Shown here: piece by piece, positions 22,443-30,746 of the stretch | How the letters are laid out: the number at the start of each line of letters is the position of its first letter | How positions within the stretch are numbered: position 1 is the first letter of the stretch | Assembly (NCBI GenBank): GCA_018713255.1 | Contig: DVFL01000006.1 | Location: 1-64,000 of the forward strand | Source: Candidatus Cottocaccamicrobium excrementipullorum | GTDB lineage: Bacteria > Bacillota > Clostridia > Lachnospirales > Lachnospiraceae | Direction of reading: 5' to 3' | Length of the DNA stretch: 64,000 bases | Translations under genes and position numbers: made by a program | The notes under the pieces: generated by a model | Databases searched by the model: none | What the model was told of the DNA's origin: nothing | What the model saw: the letters and a program-made list of their open reading frames with translations, nothing else

Positions 22443-23874
22443 AAAGAAACCGAAGCAGGCGCCTGTGGCCACTATGGACGCCTTTTCCAATCCGGCGGCC
22501 CGCCTGGGATTTGGCACAATGGACCTGACACAGGCCACCACATACCCCATGACCAGGCTGACACAGAACTATGAGCTATTGACTAGCCTGTACCGGGATA
22601 ACTGGATCGTGCAAAACATTGTTGCCACCATCCCTAATGACATGATCCGAAAGTGGTATGAGATAAAAAGCGGCATCGCCCCGGACTATATCGACCAGAT
22701 GGCCAAACTGGAGCGCCGAACACAGCTAAGAAAAAAGCTTCTCCTGGGGATGTACTGGGGGCGGTTATATGGTGGCGCAGTCGGCGTGATCCTGATCAAA
22801 GGCCAGAACGATATGAGCCAGCCTCTGGACCTGGACATGGTGCTGCCGGGATCCTTCTTGGGGCTGCAGATCCTGGATCGCTGGTCTGGTGTGTACCCGG
22901 AAGGTGAACTGGTGACAGACCCATCTGATCCTGATTTTGGATTGCCTGCCTATTACACGATCCGGGACGATACCACCGGCTACATGGTGGCAAGAGTACA
23001 CCACAGCCGGATCATCCGGTTCATCGGCCGGGAACTCCCCTGGCTGGAACAGGTGACTGAGGTTTACTGGGGCGAGTCAGAACTGGAAGCCATCTATAAC
23101 GAAATAGTCCGCCGAGACAATGTGGCAGCCAATATTGCAGCGCTGACCTTCCGGGCAAACGTAAATTACATTGAGGCAGACGGGCTGGATCAGCTTCTGG
23201 GAACAGCAAACACAGAAATGCAGAGGCGTTTCTGGAACACGCTTGCAGCCCAATCTATGATGGAGAGCAATTTTGGTACTAGGGTGATCAACAAGGGAGA
23301 TGCAATCCACAATACCCAGTACACATTTACTGGTTTGCCTGAGGTGTATGACCGGGTAATGATGGATGTGGCCGGTGCGGCCAGAACACCGGTAACAAAA
23401 CTCTTCGGCCGCTCTCCTGCCGGCCTGAACGCCACCGGAGAAGCAGATATGCAGAATTATTATGACTACATAGACGGACTGCGGGAAAACGATCTGCGGC
23501 CAATCATTGAACGCCTGCTGCCGATTATGGCGTTATCTGCCTGGGGCATGATTCCGGATGATCTGGATATCAAATTCCCCACCATGCAGACCGCAGATGC
23601 TAAGGAACAGGCGGAAATCACGGAGCGGAACACGGCAACCATCCTGTCTGTCTACCAGAATGATTTAATGGATGCGGCTACGGCTATGCAGGAACTGCAG
23701 GCGATAGGCGAGGAAACTGGAATATTCAGTAAAATTTCTGATGAATCCATTGAAGCGGCCCGCGGGCAGACGTACACCAATCAACGGCTGATGGCCGACC
23801 CGCTGGCAGGCCTGGAAATGACCGGAAACCAGCCGCGGGAGCCGAATGAGGAGGAACAAAATGGGAATTTTTGA
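22417..23874 (+). CDS. Portal protein, DUF1073-like (ATA start)
   Basis: 485 aa, forming the dodecameric DNA gate at the capsid vertex. The region from LTQNYELLTSLYRDNWIVQN through the DRVMMDVAGAARTPVTKLFG core matches DUF1073-type portals. The frame has a GTG at 22408, but that codon overlaps the GGAGG itself. ATA at 22417, 8 nt after GGAGG and followed by GCA AAG AAC, gives the natural N-terminus AKNRARPKKKPKQ. This is one of the clearest ATA starts. Confidence 0.92.
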   Translation: MAKNRARPKKKPKQAPVATMDAFSNPAARLGFGTMDLTQATTYPMTRLTQNYELLTSLYRDNWIVQNIVATIPNDMIRKWYEIKSGIAPDYIDQMAKLERRTQLRKKLLLGMYWGRLYGGAVGVILIKGQNDMSQPLDLDMVLPGSFLGLQILDRWSGVYPEGELVTDPSDPDFGLPAYYTIRDDTTGYMVARVHHSRIIRFIGRELPWLEQVTEVYWGESELEAIYNEIVRRDNVAANIAALTFRANVNYIEADGLDQLLGTANTEMQRRFWNTLAAQSMMESNFGTRVINKGDAIHNTQYTFTGLPEVYDRVMMDVAGAARTPVTKLFGRSPAGLNATGEADMQNYYDYIDGLRENDLRPIIERLLPIMALSAWGMIPDDLDIKFPTMQTADAKEQAEITERNTATILSVYQNDLMDAATAMQELQAIGEETGIFSKISDESIEAARGQTYTNQRLMADPLAGLEMTGNQPREPNEEEQNGNF

Positions 23875-23989
23875 GAGAATCAGACAAAAGAGATGCAAAC
23901 ACCGTTTTGTGAAACACTATGATCCGAAATACAAAGGATATGTATGGCGGTGTTCTACTTGCGGGAAGGTGATGGAACGTGCCCGTTAA
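23861..23989 (+). CDS. Small zinc-ribbon-like phage protein
   Basis: 42 aa: basic with RCKHRFVKHYDPKYKGYVWR and CSTCGK, a probable zinc-binding pair of C/H clusters. GAGGAGGAACAAA precedes the ATG inside the portal's final codons. Its end overlaps the minor capsid gene. Tiny proteins of this type are frequent in phage head operons; function unknown. Confidence 0.65.
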   Translation: MGIFERIRQKRCKHRFVKHYDPKYKGYVWRCSTCGKVMERAR

Positions 23990-25121
23990 GCTGATCCGTC
24001 CTCCAAATACAAAGGACGTTACCCTATTTCTCCGCCAGCTTTTTCTCCGGGCAGAGCGTCAGATCATCGACGAGATTACCCGCAAGCGCGCCGCCGGATA
24101 TGTGGACTATGCAGAAATCGCTGCCCTGGAACGAGTGCAGGAAATACTGCAGAACATGCAGGATGAGTGCTGGGAGTACGTTCCAGAAATGATCGAGAAG
24201 ATCTTCTACCGGTCGGATAAGGATGCCGCTGGTTATCGCAATGCCAGGGTACTCACAGCGACGCAGACGGCCGCAGTAAATCAGATTGCCTACAATTTGC
24301 TGGGAGAAATCGCAGAAGCATCGGAAACTGCGTACAAAACGGTACAGGGATTTTACACCATCGCCCGTCTTGAATCTGATCCATATCGCACAGCAGAAAT
24401 CAATCAAGTGGCCGCCCAGGAGGCTGCTGGGTATGGATGGACTAAAAGCAGCGCAAAAATGGCGCAGGAGCTAAAGAATCAGGGCATTACCGCATTTGTT
24501 GACAAGGCCGGACGCAAATGGACGCTTTCGGACTACTGCAATATGTGCGCCAGAACTACTGCCCGGCAGGCGGAAGTGGCCGCAATCCTGACTTCGGATG
24601 ACCATGACTTATGGCAGATCAGCCGGATCGGAAGCACCTGCCCGGTATGTGCCCCGCTGGAAGGCCGTGTATATAGCAAAAGCGGCACAAACCCGGATTA
24701 TCCTCCGCTCTCCTTGGCATTTGACAAGGTGGACCCGAATGGGCCAGATAGCCTGGACAATACCTATCTCAACATCCATCCCAACTGCTTGCACAGCTTG
24801 GTCAAATACACAACCATTGGGAAAACGGAAAAACAGATTCAGCGAGATAAGGAATTTTCCAGCCCTGTCGCCAATCCCCTTTCACGCGATCCGCGAACTA
24901 AAAAGCAAATCGAAGCGTACCGGACGAAAGAACAAAACCGACGCAAGCTCATGGCTGATATACGTCAGTGGCGCCGCTATCGGGCGGTATTAGGGGATAA
25001 AGCCTATAGGACATTCGCAACATTCCAGAAGCATAAGCGGGCCAATGATTACGCATACAAAAAACTTCAGGATGCATACCGGAAACAAAATCGGGAAATC
25101 AAGGAGGTGCTGGATGAGTGA
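23979..25121 (+). CDS. Minor capsid protein (phage minor head protein 2 / MuF-like)
   Basis: 380 aa, GTG at 23979. A helical N-terminal half is followed by a segment with KWTLSDYCNMCARTTARQAE, STCPVCAPLEGRVYS and HPNCLHSL, the Cys/His pattern of the phage minor capsid protein 2 / MuF family. These proteins enter the procapsid with the portal. The C-terminus is basic and coiled. It follows the portal as expected. Confidence 0.88.
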   Translation: MPVKLIRPPNTKDVTLFLRQLFLRAERQIIDEITRKRAAGYVDYAEIAALERVQEILQNMQDECWEYVPEMIEKIFYRSDKDAAGYRNARVLTATQTAAVNQIAYNLLGEIAEASETAYKTVQGFYTIARLESDPYRTAEINQVAAQEAAGYGWTKSSAKMAQELKNQGITAFVDKAGRKWTLSDYCNMCARTTARQAEVAAILTSDDHDLWQISRIGSTCPVCAPLEGRVYSKSGTNPDYPPLSLAFDKVDPNGPDSLDNTYLNIHPNCLHSLVKYTTIGKTEKQIQRDKEFSSPVANPLSRDPRTKKQIEAYRTKEQNRRKLMADIRQWRRYRAVLGDKAYRTFATFQKHKRANDYAYKKLQDAYRKQNREIKEVLDE

Positions 25122-25264
25122 GTTTTGAATCATACGGAAACTATTTTTACGATGGCACGTCCTGGTATAAAATGGTTGACCATAATGGGACGAAGGTACT
25201 GGAAAAAGCAGACTACGAGGAAGTGCTGGAGGGAATGGCAAAGGAGGCAGAAGAAAGTGGATGA
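25118..25264 (+). CDS. Hypothetical small head-module protein
   Basis: 48 aa from GTG at 25118, overlapping the previous stop as GTGA, with GGAGG upstream. SFESYGNYFYDGTSWYKMV, then DHNGTKVLEKADYEEVLE. Not recognised. Coupled to both neighbours by overlaps. Confidence 0.65.
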   Translation: MSFESYGNYFYDGTSWYKMVDHNGTKVLEKADYEEVLEGMAKEAEESG

Positions 25265-25481
25265 GTTTTTAAATATTCTGGAAAAGGCCGCTGCCGAGGA
25301 GGCCCAGGCTCAACGTCTATATGCAGCGATGATTCTTCTGGCACCGGATGAGGATAAGCCTCAGCTTTTGGAAATTTTTAAAGATGAGAGCGACCACGCA
25401 GTAATCATCCAAGATATGTTAGTGAAATATACTACTGGCCAGACGGGGAAGGTGGCCGAAGAGACGGGAGGGGTTGATTAA
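25257..25481 (+). CDS. Ferritin-like small phage protein
   Basis: 74 aa from GTG at 25257 after AAAGGAGG. ILEKAAAEEAQAQRLYAAMI and FKDESDHAVIIQDML form two helices carrying E and E...H like half of a rubrerythrin/ferritin-like bundle. A function in a phage head operon is not clear. The longer upstream frame in this phase is only the out-of-frame sequence of the previous gene. Confidence 0.65.
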   Translation: MDEFLNILEKAAAEEAQAQRLYAAMILLAPDEDKPQLLEIFKDESDHAVIIQDMLVKYTTGQTGKVAEETGGVD

Positions 25482-25483
25482 GC

Positions 25484-26746
25484 ATAATTCAATACTACGG
25501 TTACACTATCAGCCCTAACCAAATCGAGACCAATGACGGGTTCTTGATCTGCCGCAATGTCCCGATTGCCAGGATAGGTGACCAGGATTACCTTGGGGCC
25601 GAAATTGGCCTGGATGGTGCTGACGCAGGGAAAGTTATCCCTGTGCATCGCAGTCCGGAAGAGGTTTTTTCCCAGGCCACAATGGCGAGTTTTGAAGGAA
25701 AGCCAGTAACCAATAATCACCCACCTGGAATCATCGGGCCGGATGATGTGGCAATATACGAAAAGGGACATGCCCAGAACATCCGGAGGGGATCTGGCGA
25801 ATGGGCAGATTACATCCTTGCAGACCTTCATATTCATGACCGGGAACTGATTGACGCAATCCAGGGTGGAAAGCGCGAGATCAGTTGCGGCTACGAATGC
25901 GATTATGCCCAGGATGAGGATGGCAGCTACAGTCAAAAAAATATCAGAGGGAATCACATAGCAGTCGTGGACCGGGGAAGAGCCGGGAAACGGGCTGCTA
26001 TTTTAGATTCAAATACAATTCAGAAACCGGCGGATAAACCGCCAGAAAGGAAGGGAAGCATAAAAGGTAAGTTTTTAGAATGGTTTGGTCTGGCGGTGAA
26101 AGACAAAAGCCCGGACGAAATCGCGAAAATGGCGCAAGATGCAGCCGCTGTAATGGATGAAGACACGCCTTCTCCTACCCCTCAGGAAAAGGAGGAGGAA
26201 AAGAAGGAAGAGTCAGTCAAAGACGAAGGATGCGGAGGAAAAGGACTGTTTGATTCCGTGGATGATGAAGCCCTGGATGGCCTGCTGAAAAAGCTGATGG
26301 CCCGTAAGGCGGCAAAAGAAGCTGCTGAGAAAGCTGCTGAAGGGGACGGAGATCCACTGGAGAAGACCATTGCAACGTTGACCGGCGGAGCTGCAGGGGA
26401 TCCTGAAGAGGCCCATGTTGTACCTGCTGAGGAAATGGACAAAGGATGCGGAGACTGTGGCTCTGGTGCATTGGATAAAGCCCTGGCTGCAGGGATTTTA
26501 AAGGCGATGCGTCCGGTGGTTGCTGGAATCAAAGACGAAAAGCAGCGAACTGCTGTAGCTGATGCCCTGATCAAATGCGTTACTGTGCAGGACGGTGCGT
26601 CAGACATTGCCAAAATCATGCAGGCAGCGCAAAAAAATGCGCAGAAGACCGCAGACAGTCGGCCGGATCAGCAGAAAGTGTACGACCAGGTGCAGGCAAT
26701 GTATGATGCGCGTAATCCCCACAAAACCAAGAAGGAGGACAAATAA
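25484..26746 (+). CDS. DUF2213 head-module protein (ATA start)
   Basis: 420 aa. The N-terminus YYGYTISPNQIETNDGFL, then ICRNVPIARIG, is the conserved opening of DUF2213 proteins. It lies upstream of the first canonical start (TTG 25544). ATA at 25484 follows GGGAGGGG by 10 nt, and a TGA is in frame just before. Residues 30-170 form the conserved domain, possibly protease- or scaffold-like. The remainder is acidic and helical (KEEEKKEESVKDEG) as in scaffolding regions. It precedes the cement and capsid genes. Confidence 0.85.
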   Translation: MIQYYGYTISPNQIETNDGFLICRNVPIARIGDQDYLGAEIGLDGADAGKVIPVHRSPEEVFSQATMASFEGKPVTNNHPPGIIGPDDVAIYEKGHAQNIRRGSGEWADYILADLHIHDRELIDAIQGGKREISCGYECDYAQDEDGSYSQKNIRGNHIAVVDRGRAGKRAAILDSNTIQKPADKPPERKGSIKGKFLEWFGLAVKDKSPDEIAKMAQDAAAVMDEDTPSPTPQEKEEEKKEESVKDEGCGGKGLFDSVDDEALDGLLKKLMARKAAKEAAEKAAEGDGDPLEKTIATLTGGAAGDPEEAHVVPAEEMDKGCGDCGSGALDKALAAGILKAMRPVVAGIKDEKQRTAVADALIKCVTVQDGASDIAKIMQAAQKNAQKTADSRPDQQKVYDQVQAMYDARNPHKTKKEDK

Positions 26747-26748
26747 CA

Positions 26749-27264
26749 ATGAGAGGACAGACGATTGGAAAGACAATGCCTCATGGCTATGCCGGATCCT
26801 ATTCCAGGCAGCCTGATTCCGTGATTGATACCCACCCGCTGGAAGGAACTGCCAATGTGCCGTTTGGCTTGGCCGTGGTAAGAGACTCCACCAATACAAA
26901 TGCGGTAACTCTTCCGGCAACCGGAACCACAGCGGCCCAGTTTTTAGGTGTGGCGGTCAGAGAAATTAAATCGGCCGTAGATTACCTGAACCAGAACCAG
27001 GGCCAGTATTTCCCCGGAGAAGCTGTGCCAGTAATGAAACGTGGCTGCGTAAATGTGCATTGTCAGAAAGGCACCCCTGCTGTAGGAGGCGCAGTTTACC
27101 TGAGAATTTCTGCTAATTCCAGTTACGAGGACGCCGTTGTTGGTGGATTTGAAGCTGAGGCTGACAGCACTCACACTGTGCAGCTGACTAACTGCCAGTG
27201 GAAGGGTGGGGCAGACGCTAACGGAATCGCAGAGATGCGGATCATGACAATTATTAACGCCTAA
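26749..27264 (+). CDS. Head decoration / structural cement protein
   Basis: 171 aa from ATG after AAGGAGGACAAATAACA. Beta-rich with FLGVAVREIKSAVDYLNQN and YFPGEAVPVMKRGCVNVHC, a pattern of phage cement proteins that lie just before the major capsid gene. It probably stabilises the expanded capsid. It uses an ordinary ATG although its neighbours on both sides use ATA. Confidence 0.75.
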   Translation: MRGQTIGKTMPHGYAGSYSRQPDSVIDTHPLEGTANVPFGLAVVRDSTNTNAVTLPATGTTAAQFLGVAVREIKSAVDYLNQNQGQYFPGEAVPVMKRGCVNVHCQKGTPAVGGAVYLRISANSSYEDAVVGGFEAEADSTHTVQLTNCQWKGGADANGIAEMRIMTIINA

Positions 27265-27293
27265 GAGTTAAGAGAAAGGAAGGTATCTAACGC

Positions 27294-28319
27294 ATAGCAT
27301 TTAAAAACGTCGGAACGTTTGATTTGGGTCAGAATGCATCCGGCCCGGTAAGACCATTTGCAATGGATGCCGCCGGCATCGCGTCCGGACAGGCATTTTT
27401 GACTTCTGAGCTGGAAAAGCGGGACATGATGGTACGGACCCCGCTTACCAGTTTTACTTATAACCGCGATCTGCCAATCCGCGTGGGCGGCGGATGGGCT
27501 GAATTTGCATCTGCCATGCAGGTAGGCTATGGCATCACTGGTGGATCTGGGGATGGAATTATGACTGCCGCATCTGCTAATGGAATCCCGATGATTCAGG
27601 CAGATTTCTCCAAGGGCCTGTTCAAGACCCACATGATTGCCGCTGGAACCCGTGTACAGTGGATTGATATGCAGCGCGGCAATATGACTGGGAGGAACCT
27701 GGACAGCCTGCTGCGGGACGGTCTGAGAATGACCTACGACAAGCACATGGACGAGAATGCATATGTAGGCTTTGCGGCCTATGGCACTACCGGCCTGTTA
27801 AATAATCCTGACGCTCTAGTTACCGATGCAGCAGCCACTGGCTCCTCTTCCGGCACTACGTTTAAATCTAAAACACCTGACCAGATCCTGCAGGACGTTA
27901 ACGATGCAATCCTGACCGCGTGGGAGCAGGCTGAATGGGATCTGGATGCGGTGCCGAACCACATCCTGATGCCCTACGAGCAGTACAACTACCTTGCCAC
28001 CACCCGGGTTTCCGAACTGGCAGAAAAAACCATCCTTACCTTCCTGCTGGAAAACAACGTGGCCAAGCAGAATGGATCTGATCTGTTTATTGGCGCTACG
28101 GCATGGTGCAAGGGTGCTGCCGCAGATGGATCTGATGATCGGATGGTGGTTTACTGCAACAAGGAGCGGTATATTGCTATGGATGAGCTGGTTCCGCTGA
28201 CTAGAGCCATGACCAGCCCTAATACCCAGTATTTCTGCTATGATACGGCCTATGCCGGCAATGTGTCCGAGGTCGAAGTGTTCTACGATCAGACCATCGT
28301 GTATGTAGATGGAATCTAA
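27294..28319 (+). CDS. Major capsid protein, DUF2184-like (ATA start)
   Basis: 341 aa. The N-terminus AFKNVGTFDLGQNASG and the body with QGARTRVQW-like strands, LMPYEQYNYLATTRVSE and DRMVVYCNKERY fit the DUF2184 major capsid family. The first canonical in-frame codon is a TTG at residue 11 without a ribosome site. ATA at 27294, 10 nt after GGAAGG and followed by GCA TTT, is the expected start. This should be the most abundant phage protein, so its start is a good test case. Confidence 0.9.
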   Translation: MAFKNVGTFDLGQNASGPVRPFAMDAAGIASGQAFLTSELEKRDMMVRTPLTSFTYNRDLPIRVGGGWAEFASAMQVGYGITGGSGDGIMTAASANGIPMIQADFSKGLFKTHMIAAGTRVQWIDMQRGNMTGRNLDSLLRDGLRMTYDKHMDENAYVGFAAYGTTGLLNNPDALVTDAAATGSSSGTTFKSKTPDQILQDVNDAILTAWEQAEWDLDAVPNHILMPYEQYNYLATTRVSELAEKTILTFLLENNVAKQNGSDLFIGATAWCKGAAADGSDDRMVVYCNKERYIAMDELVPLTRAMTSPNTQYFCYDTAYAGNVSEVEVFYDQTIVYVDGI

Positions 28320-28330
28320 GGAGGATATGC

Positions 28331-28648
28331 ATGTTTATTGTATCTAAACGTAACTTTAAGGTAAGGCGCGCCAATGGCGCGTCCTACCTGGTAAAAAAGG
28401 ATTTTGCCGGCGACATCCCCGAAGATGTATTTAACAGTCGTCTGATCCAGGGAGCCATCCGGGGCGGATTAATTTACGCGCCGGAAACGTCCAAAGATAA
28501 GGATGTTTACAAGGCAGAAGCGGCGGCAAAAGAAAAGGAGGAGGCGGCGGATATCCGTCCGGATGCTGATCCTGAAAAGCCTTCCGAAGAACCGAAAGAG
28601 CCAGTTCAGGAAGGGGTAAAGGTCGGAAGAGCGAAATCAAAAAAGTAA
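28331..28648 (+). CDS. Hypothetical head-completion protein
   Basis: 105 aa from ATG after AAGGAGGATATGC. A compact N-terminal domain (FIVSKRNFKVRRANGASYLV to RGGLIYAPE) is followed by a lysine- and glutamate-rich tail (AAAKEKEEAADIRPDADPEK). Placed directly after the capsid gene. Not recognised beyond that. Confidence 0.65.
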   Translation: MFIVSKRNFKVRRANGASYLVKKDFAGDIPEDVFNSRLIQGAIRGGLIYAPETSKDKDVYKAEAAAKEKEEAADIRPDADPEKPSEEPKEPVQEGVKVGRAKSKK

Positions 28649-28661
28649 GGAGTGATGCGGC

Positions 28662-29177
28662 ATGTGGCCCTATGATTACATAAACCCCATGATCCCCTAT
28701 TTCAGGGGCGCGAAAGCGGTAGCGGCCAATGTGCCGCAGCCAGGAGAACGGGGAAATTACACTGCGGAAATGTTCCAGACGGATTTTCCGCAGTTTTACA
28801 GCTCTGGTGATTCGCCGGCGCCGCTCCTGCCGGAAGCTATGCTTCAGGCATTCATTGACCAGGCAAATGACAGCGTACTTCCTTCCCGCTGGGGTTCCAT
28901 GTGGCGGTATGCTGCCGGCCTGTACGTTGCTCATTTTTCGGCGATGTACCTGAAAACCTATACGGATGGCTCTTCTTCTCCAGCTCAGGCTGCAAACAAT
29001 GCGGCCCAGGTGGGTGTTGTGAAAACGGCATCAATGGGGGACACATCCATCAGCTACGACAACAGCGCCATCACTGCCGGCACTGAAAAATGGGGAACAT
29101 GGAATGCCACACAGTATGGGGCGCAGCTGGTGACGATGGCCCGCATGGTAGGAATGGGAGGAATGTATGCAATATGA
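28662..29177 (+). CDS. Head-tail connector, DUF4054-like
   Basis: 171 aa. [36 protein letters not shown] and [12 protein letters not shown] match the DUF4054 adaptor family that sits below the portal. ATG at 28662 after AAGGAGTGATGCGGC. Its stop overlaps the next start as ATGA. Confidence 0.8.
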   Translation: MWPYDYINPMIPYFRGAKAVAANVPQPGERGNYTAEMFQTDFPQFYSSGDSPAPLLPEAMLQAFIDQANDSVLPSRWGSMWRYAAGLYVAHFSAMYLKTYTDGSSSPAQAANNAAQVGVVKTASMGDTSISYDNSAITAGTEKWGTWNATQYGAQLVTMARMVGMGGMYAI

Positions 29178-29572
29178 TTTTTGATAATCCCATTTTTTCT
29201 TCCTGGTACACCGATACTGTAGATGTGTATCGGGTAGTCAATTCCGCTGCAGGCAATATCGACACCCAAGAACGTCAGCAAGTAGGTAGCGCAATTCCCT
29301 GCCGGATCTATAACAGCCAAAAAAACGGCCCATCCATGCAGGACGGGGCCGCTAGGGTAAATAGTACGGACAAACTGTCCTGTGATGTTAACACCGACAT
29401 CCGGGAGGGGGACGAGCTGCTGGTGACTCGGGGCGGCGCCCTGGGGATTCAAAACCAGCCGGAACGGTATTTTGCTGGAAATCCGCAGAAATATTATGAT
29501 CCGGTGGGCGGAGCGCTGACTGGCCTGGTGCACATGGAGGTTGGATTGCTGCTGCAGGAGATTGTGAGGTGA
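29174..29572 (+). CDS. Head closure protein (hypothetical)
   Basis: 132 aa. [18 protein letters not shown], then [20 protein letters not shown] and DELLVTRGG suit a small beta-barrel head-closure or stopper protein. The start ATG at 29174 overlaps the previous stop, and GGAGG lies 12 nt upstream. Confidence 0.7.
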   Translation: MIFDNPIFSSWYTDTVDVYRVVNSAAGNIDTQERQQVGSAIPCRIYNSQKNGPSMQDGAARVNSTDKLSCDVNTDIREGDELLVTRGGALGIQNQPERYFAGNPQKYYDPVGGALTGLVHMEVGLLLQEIVR

Positions 29573-29576
29573 TTAC

Positions 29577-30074
29577 ATATCGAGTTTCGGAAGCCAAATG
29601 CGGAAAAGATTCGCTGAACTACGGAAGGCCGGGCAGGATGTGCCTAAAATCATGATGGAAGTAGCCGAGGCGGCAACTACCGAAGCGGTGCATACCGCAG
29701 CCAATAACACCCCACCCAACGGGGCGAATATTGCCGGCACGAATACCCGAAGCGGTCAAATGGCGCAGCATTGGGAGCTGGACAGTCAAACAAAGCCAGC
29801 GTATTCGGGCGGCAGTGTCCGGACAGCGCTGGCCAACAATATGCAGTATGCGTCCTATGTAAATGACGGGCACCGGATGGATCAGCACTATGTTCCTGGA
29901 CTGATTAAAAATGGAGGACTGCTGGAAAGAGTTGACCCGGATGTAGGCGGCATTACCGTAGGAACAAAGACTACCTACGTCAAGGGGCTATACATGAAGG
30001 AGAAGGCCATTGGAAAATACCGGGATACCGTTCGAAAAGAACTGGACCGGCGGGTAAGGGAGGCGTTTAAGTGA
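29577..30074 (+). CDS. HK97-gp10-like tail completion protein (ATA start)
   Basis: 165 aa. The helix RKRFAELRKAGQDVPKIMME, then the GTNTRSGQMAQHW region and NMQYASYVNDGHRM are typical of gp10-like proteins. The ATG at 29598 has no good ribosome site. ATA at 29577 lies 7 nt after GAGG in GAGGTGATTAC and gives SSFGSQMRKRF, the likely true N-terminus. It ends by overlapping the tail terminator gene. Confidence 0.82.
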   Translation: MSSFGSQMRKRFAELRKAGQDVPKIMMEVAEAATTEAVHTAANNTPPNGANIAGTNTRSGQMAQHWELDSQTKPAYSGGSVRTALANNMQYASYVNDGHRMDQHYVPGLIKNGGLLERVDPDVGGITVGTKTTYVKGLYMKEKAIGKYRDTVRKELDRRVREAFK

Positions 30075-30523
30075 TTTTTACCATCCCTAACCTAATCAAC
30101 AGTCTGGCAGGCGTTTTGAAGGCACAATACCCGGACTATCCTGTATATACTGGCCCAAACCAACAGGGGACCAATTACCCCTGCTTCTTTATTTTTTTGA
30201 TGCCATCCACTACTACGGACGAGGTAGACAGTCGCTGGTATCGCGATCTGGGAATCGATATTGTATTTGTGCAGCAGCGCAACGTGGTAAACGGGAATGC
30301 CCAACTGCAGGAGGTGCAGGAATATTTGGACGAGAATCTGGCACTGTTTGATTATTCAGACGGGGCCGGCACTGTGCCGTTCCATACATATGAGCGGGAG
30401 GCCAGCACAGAGGACCAGGAACTGCACTACAAGTTCCACATCCGGCAGCGGGTGTGTATCCCCAGAACCCCGAACCCCATGAGAGTATTGGAGGAAAATA
30501 ATGTCAGAGTCGAAGAAAACTAA
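30071..30523 (+). CDS. Tail terminator protein
   Basis: 150 aa from GTG at 30071, GGAGG 8 nt upstream. Contains LINSLAGVLKAQYPDYPVYT, then RWYRDLGIDIVFVQQ, a pattern of tail-completion proteins in contractile-tail phages. Located between gp10-like and sheath genes, as in PBSX-type order. Confidence 0.72.
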   Translation: MIFTIPNLINSLAGVLKAQYPDYPVYTGPNQQGTNYPCFFIFLMPSTTTDEVDSRWYRDLGIDIVFVQQRNVVNGNAQLQEVQEYLDENLALFDYSDGAGTVPFHTYEREASTEDQELHYKFHIRQRVCIPRTPNPMRVLEENNVRVEEN

Positions 30524-30746
30524 GGCTGTTGCGACGTCGCAACGGGAGAAAAAGAAATATCCAGCCTCGAAATTGCTGAAAAGCGAAACGTTTTCCGGGT
30601 ACCAGCAGGATTTTGCTAAGGTTATACTGGGGAACCAGGAATATACTGTTCCGGATGCGAAGGATAAGCTGGATAAAATGCTGAAAAAGCAGGAAGTGAA
30701 AAAAGCTGAAGGCGAAGAGAAAGAAGGAGGTAATGCCGACGCATAG
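30501..30746 (+). CDS. Hypothetical small basic tail-module protein
   Basis: 81 aa from ATG after GGAGGAAAATA. Highly charged: KKYPASKLLKSETFSGYQQD and AKDKLDKMLKKQEVKK. Residues 10-14 (VATSQ) are encoded by a perfect palindrome also found at 14713. The stop TAG overlaps the ATA start of the sheath gene (ATAG). Resembles small proteins preceding sheath genes in this phage type. Confidence 0.7.
   Translation: MSESKKTKAVATSQREKKKYPASKLLKSETFSGYQQDFAKVILGNQEYTVPDAKDKLDKMLKKQEVKKAEGEEKEGGNADA
30528..30543. repeat. 16-bp perfect palindrome inside a gene (copy 2)
   Basis: GTTGCGACGTCGCAAC, identical to 14713-14728 and again in the frame that reads V-A-T-S-Q, near the disordered N-terminus of a small tail-module protein. 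Confidence 0.8.

Noticed and set aside
25125-25256. Long N-terminal part of the frame ending at 25481
   Set aside because: It is the out-of-phase reading of the 48-aa gene at 25118-25264; the true start is GTG at 25257 after AAAGGAGG.
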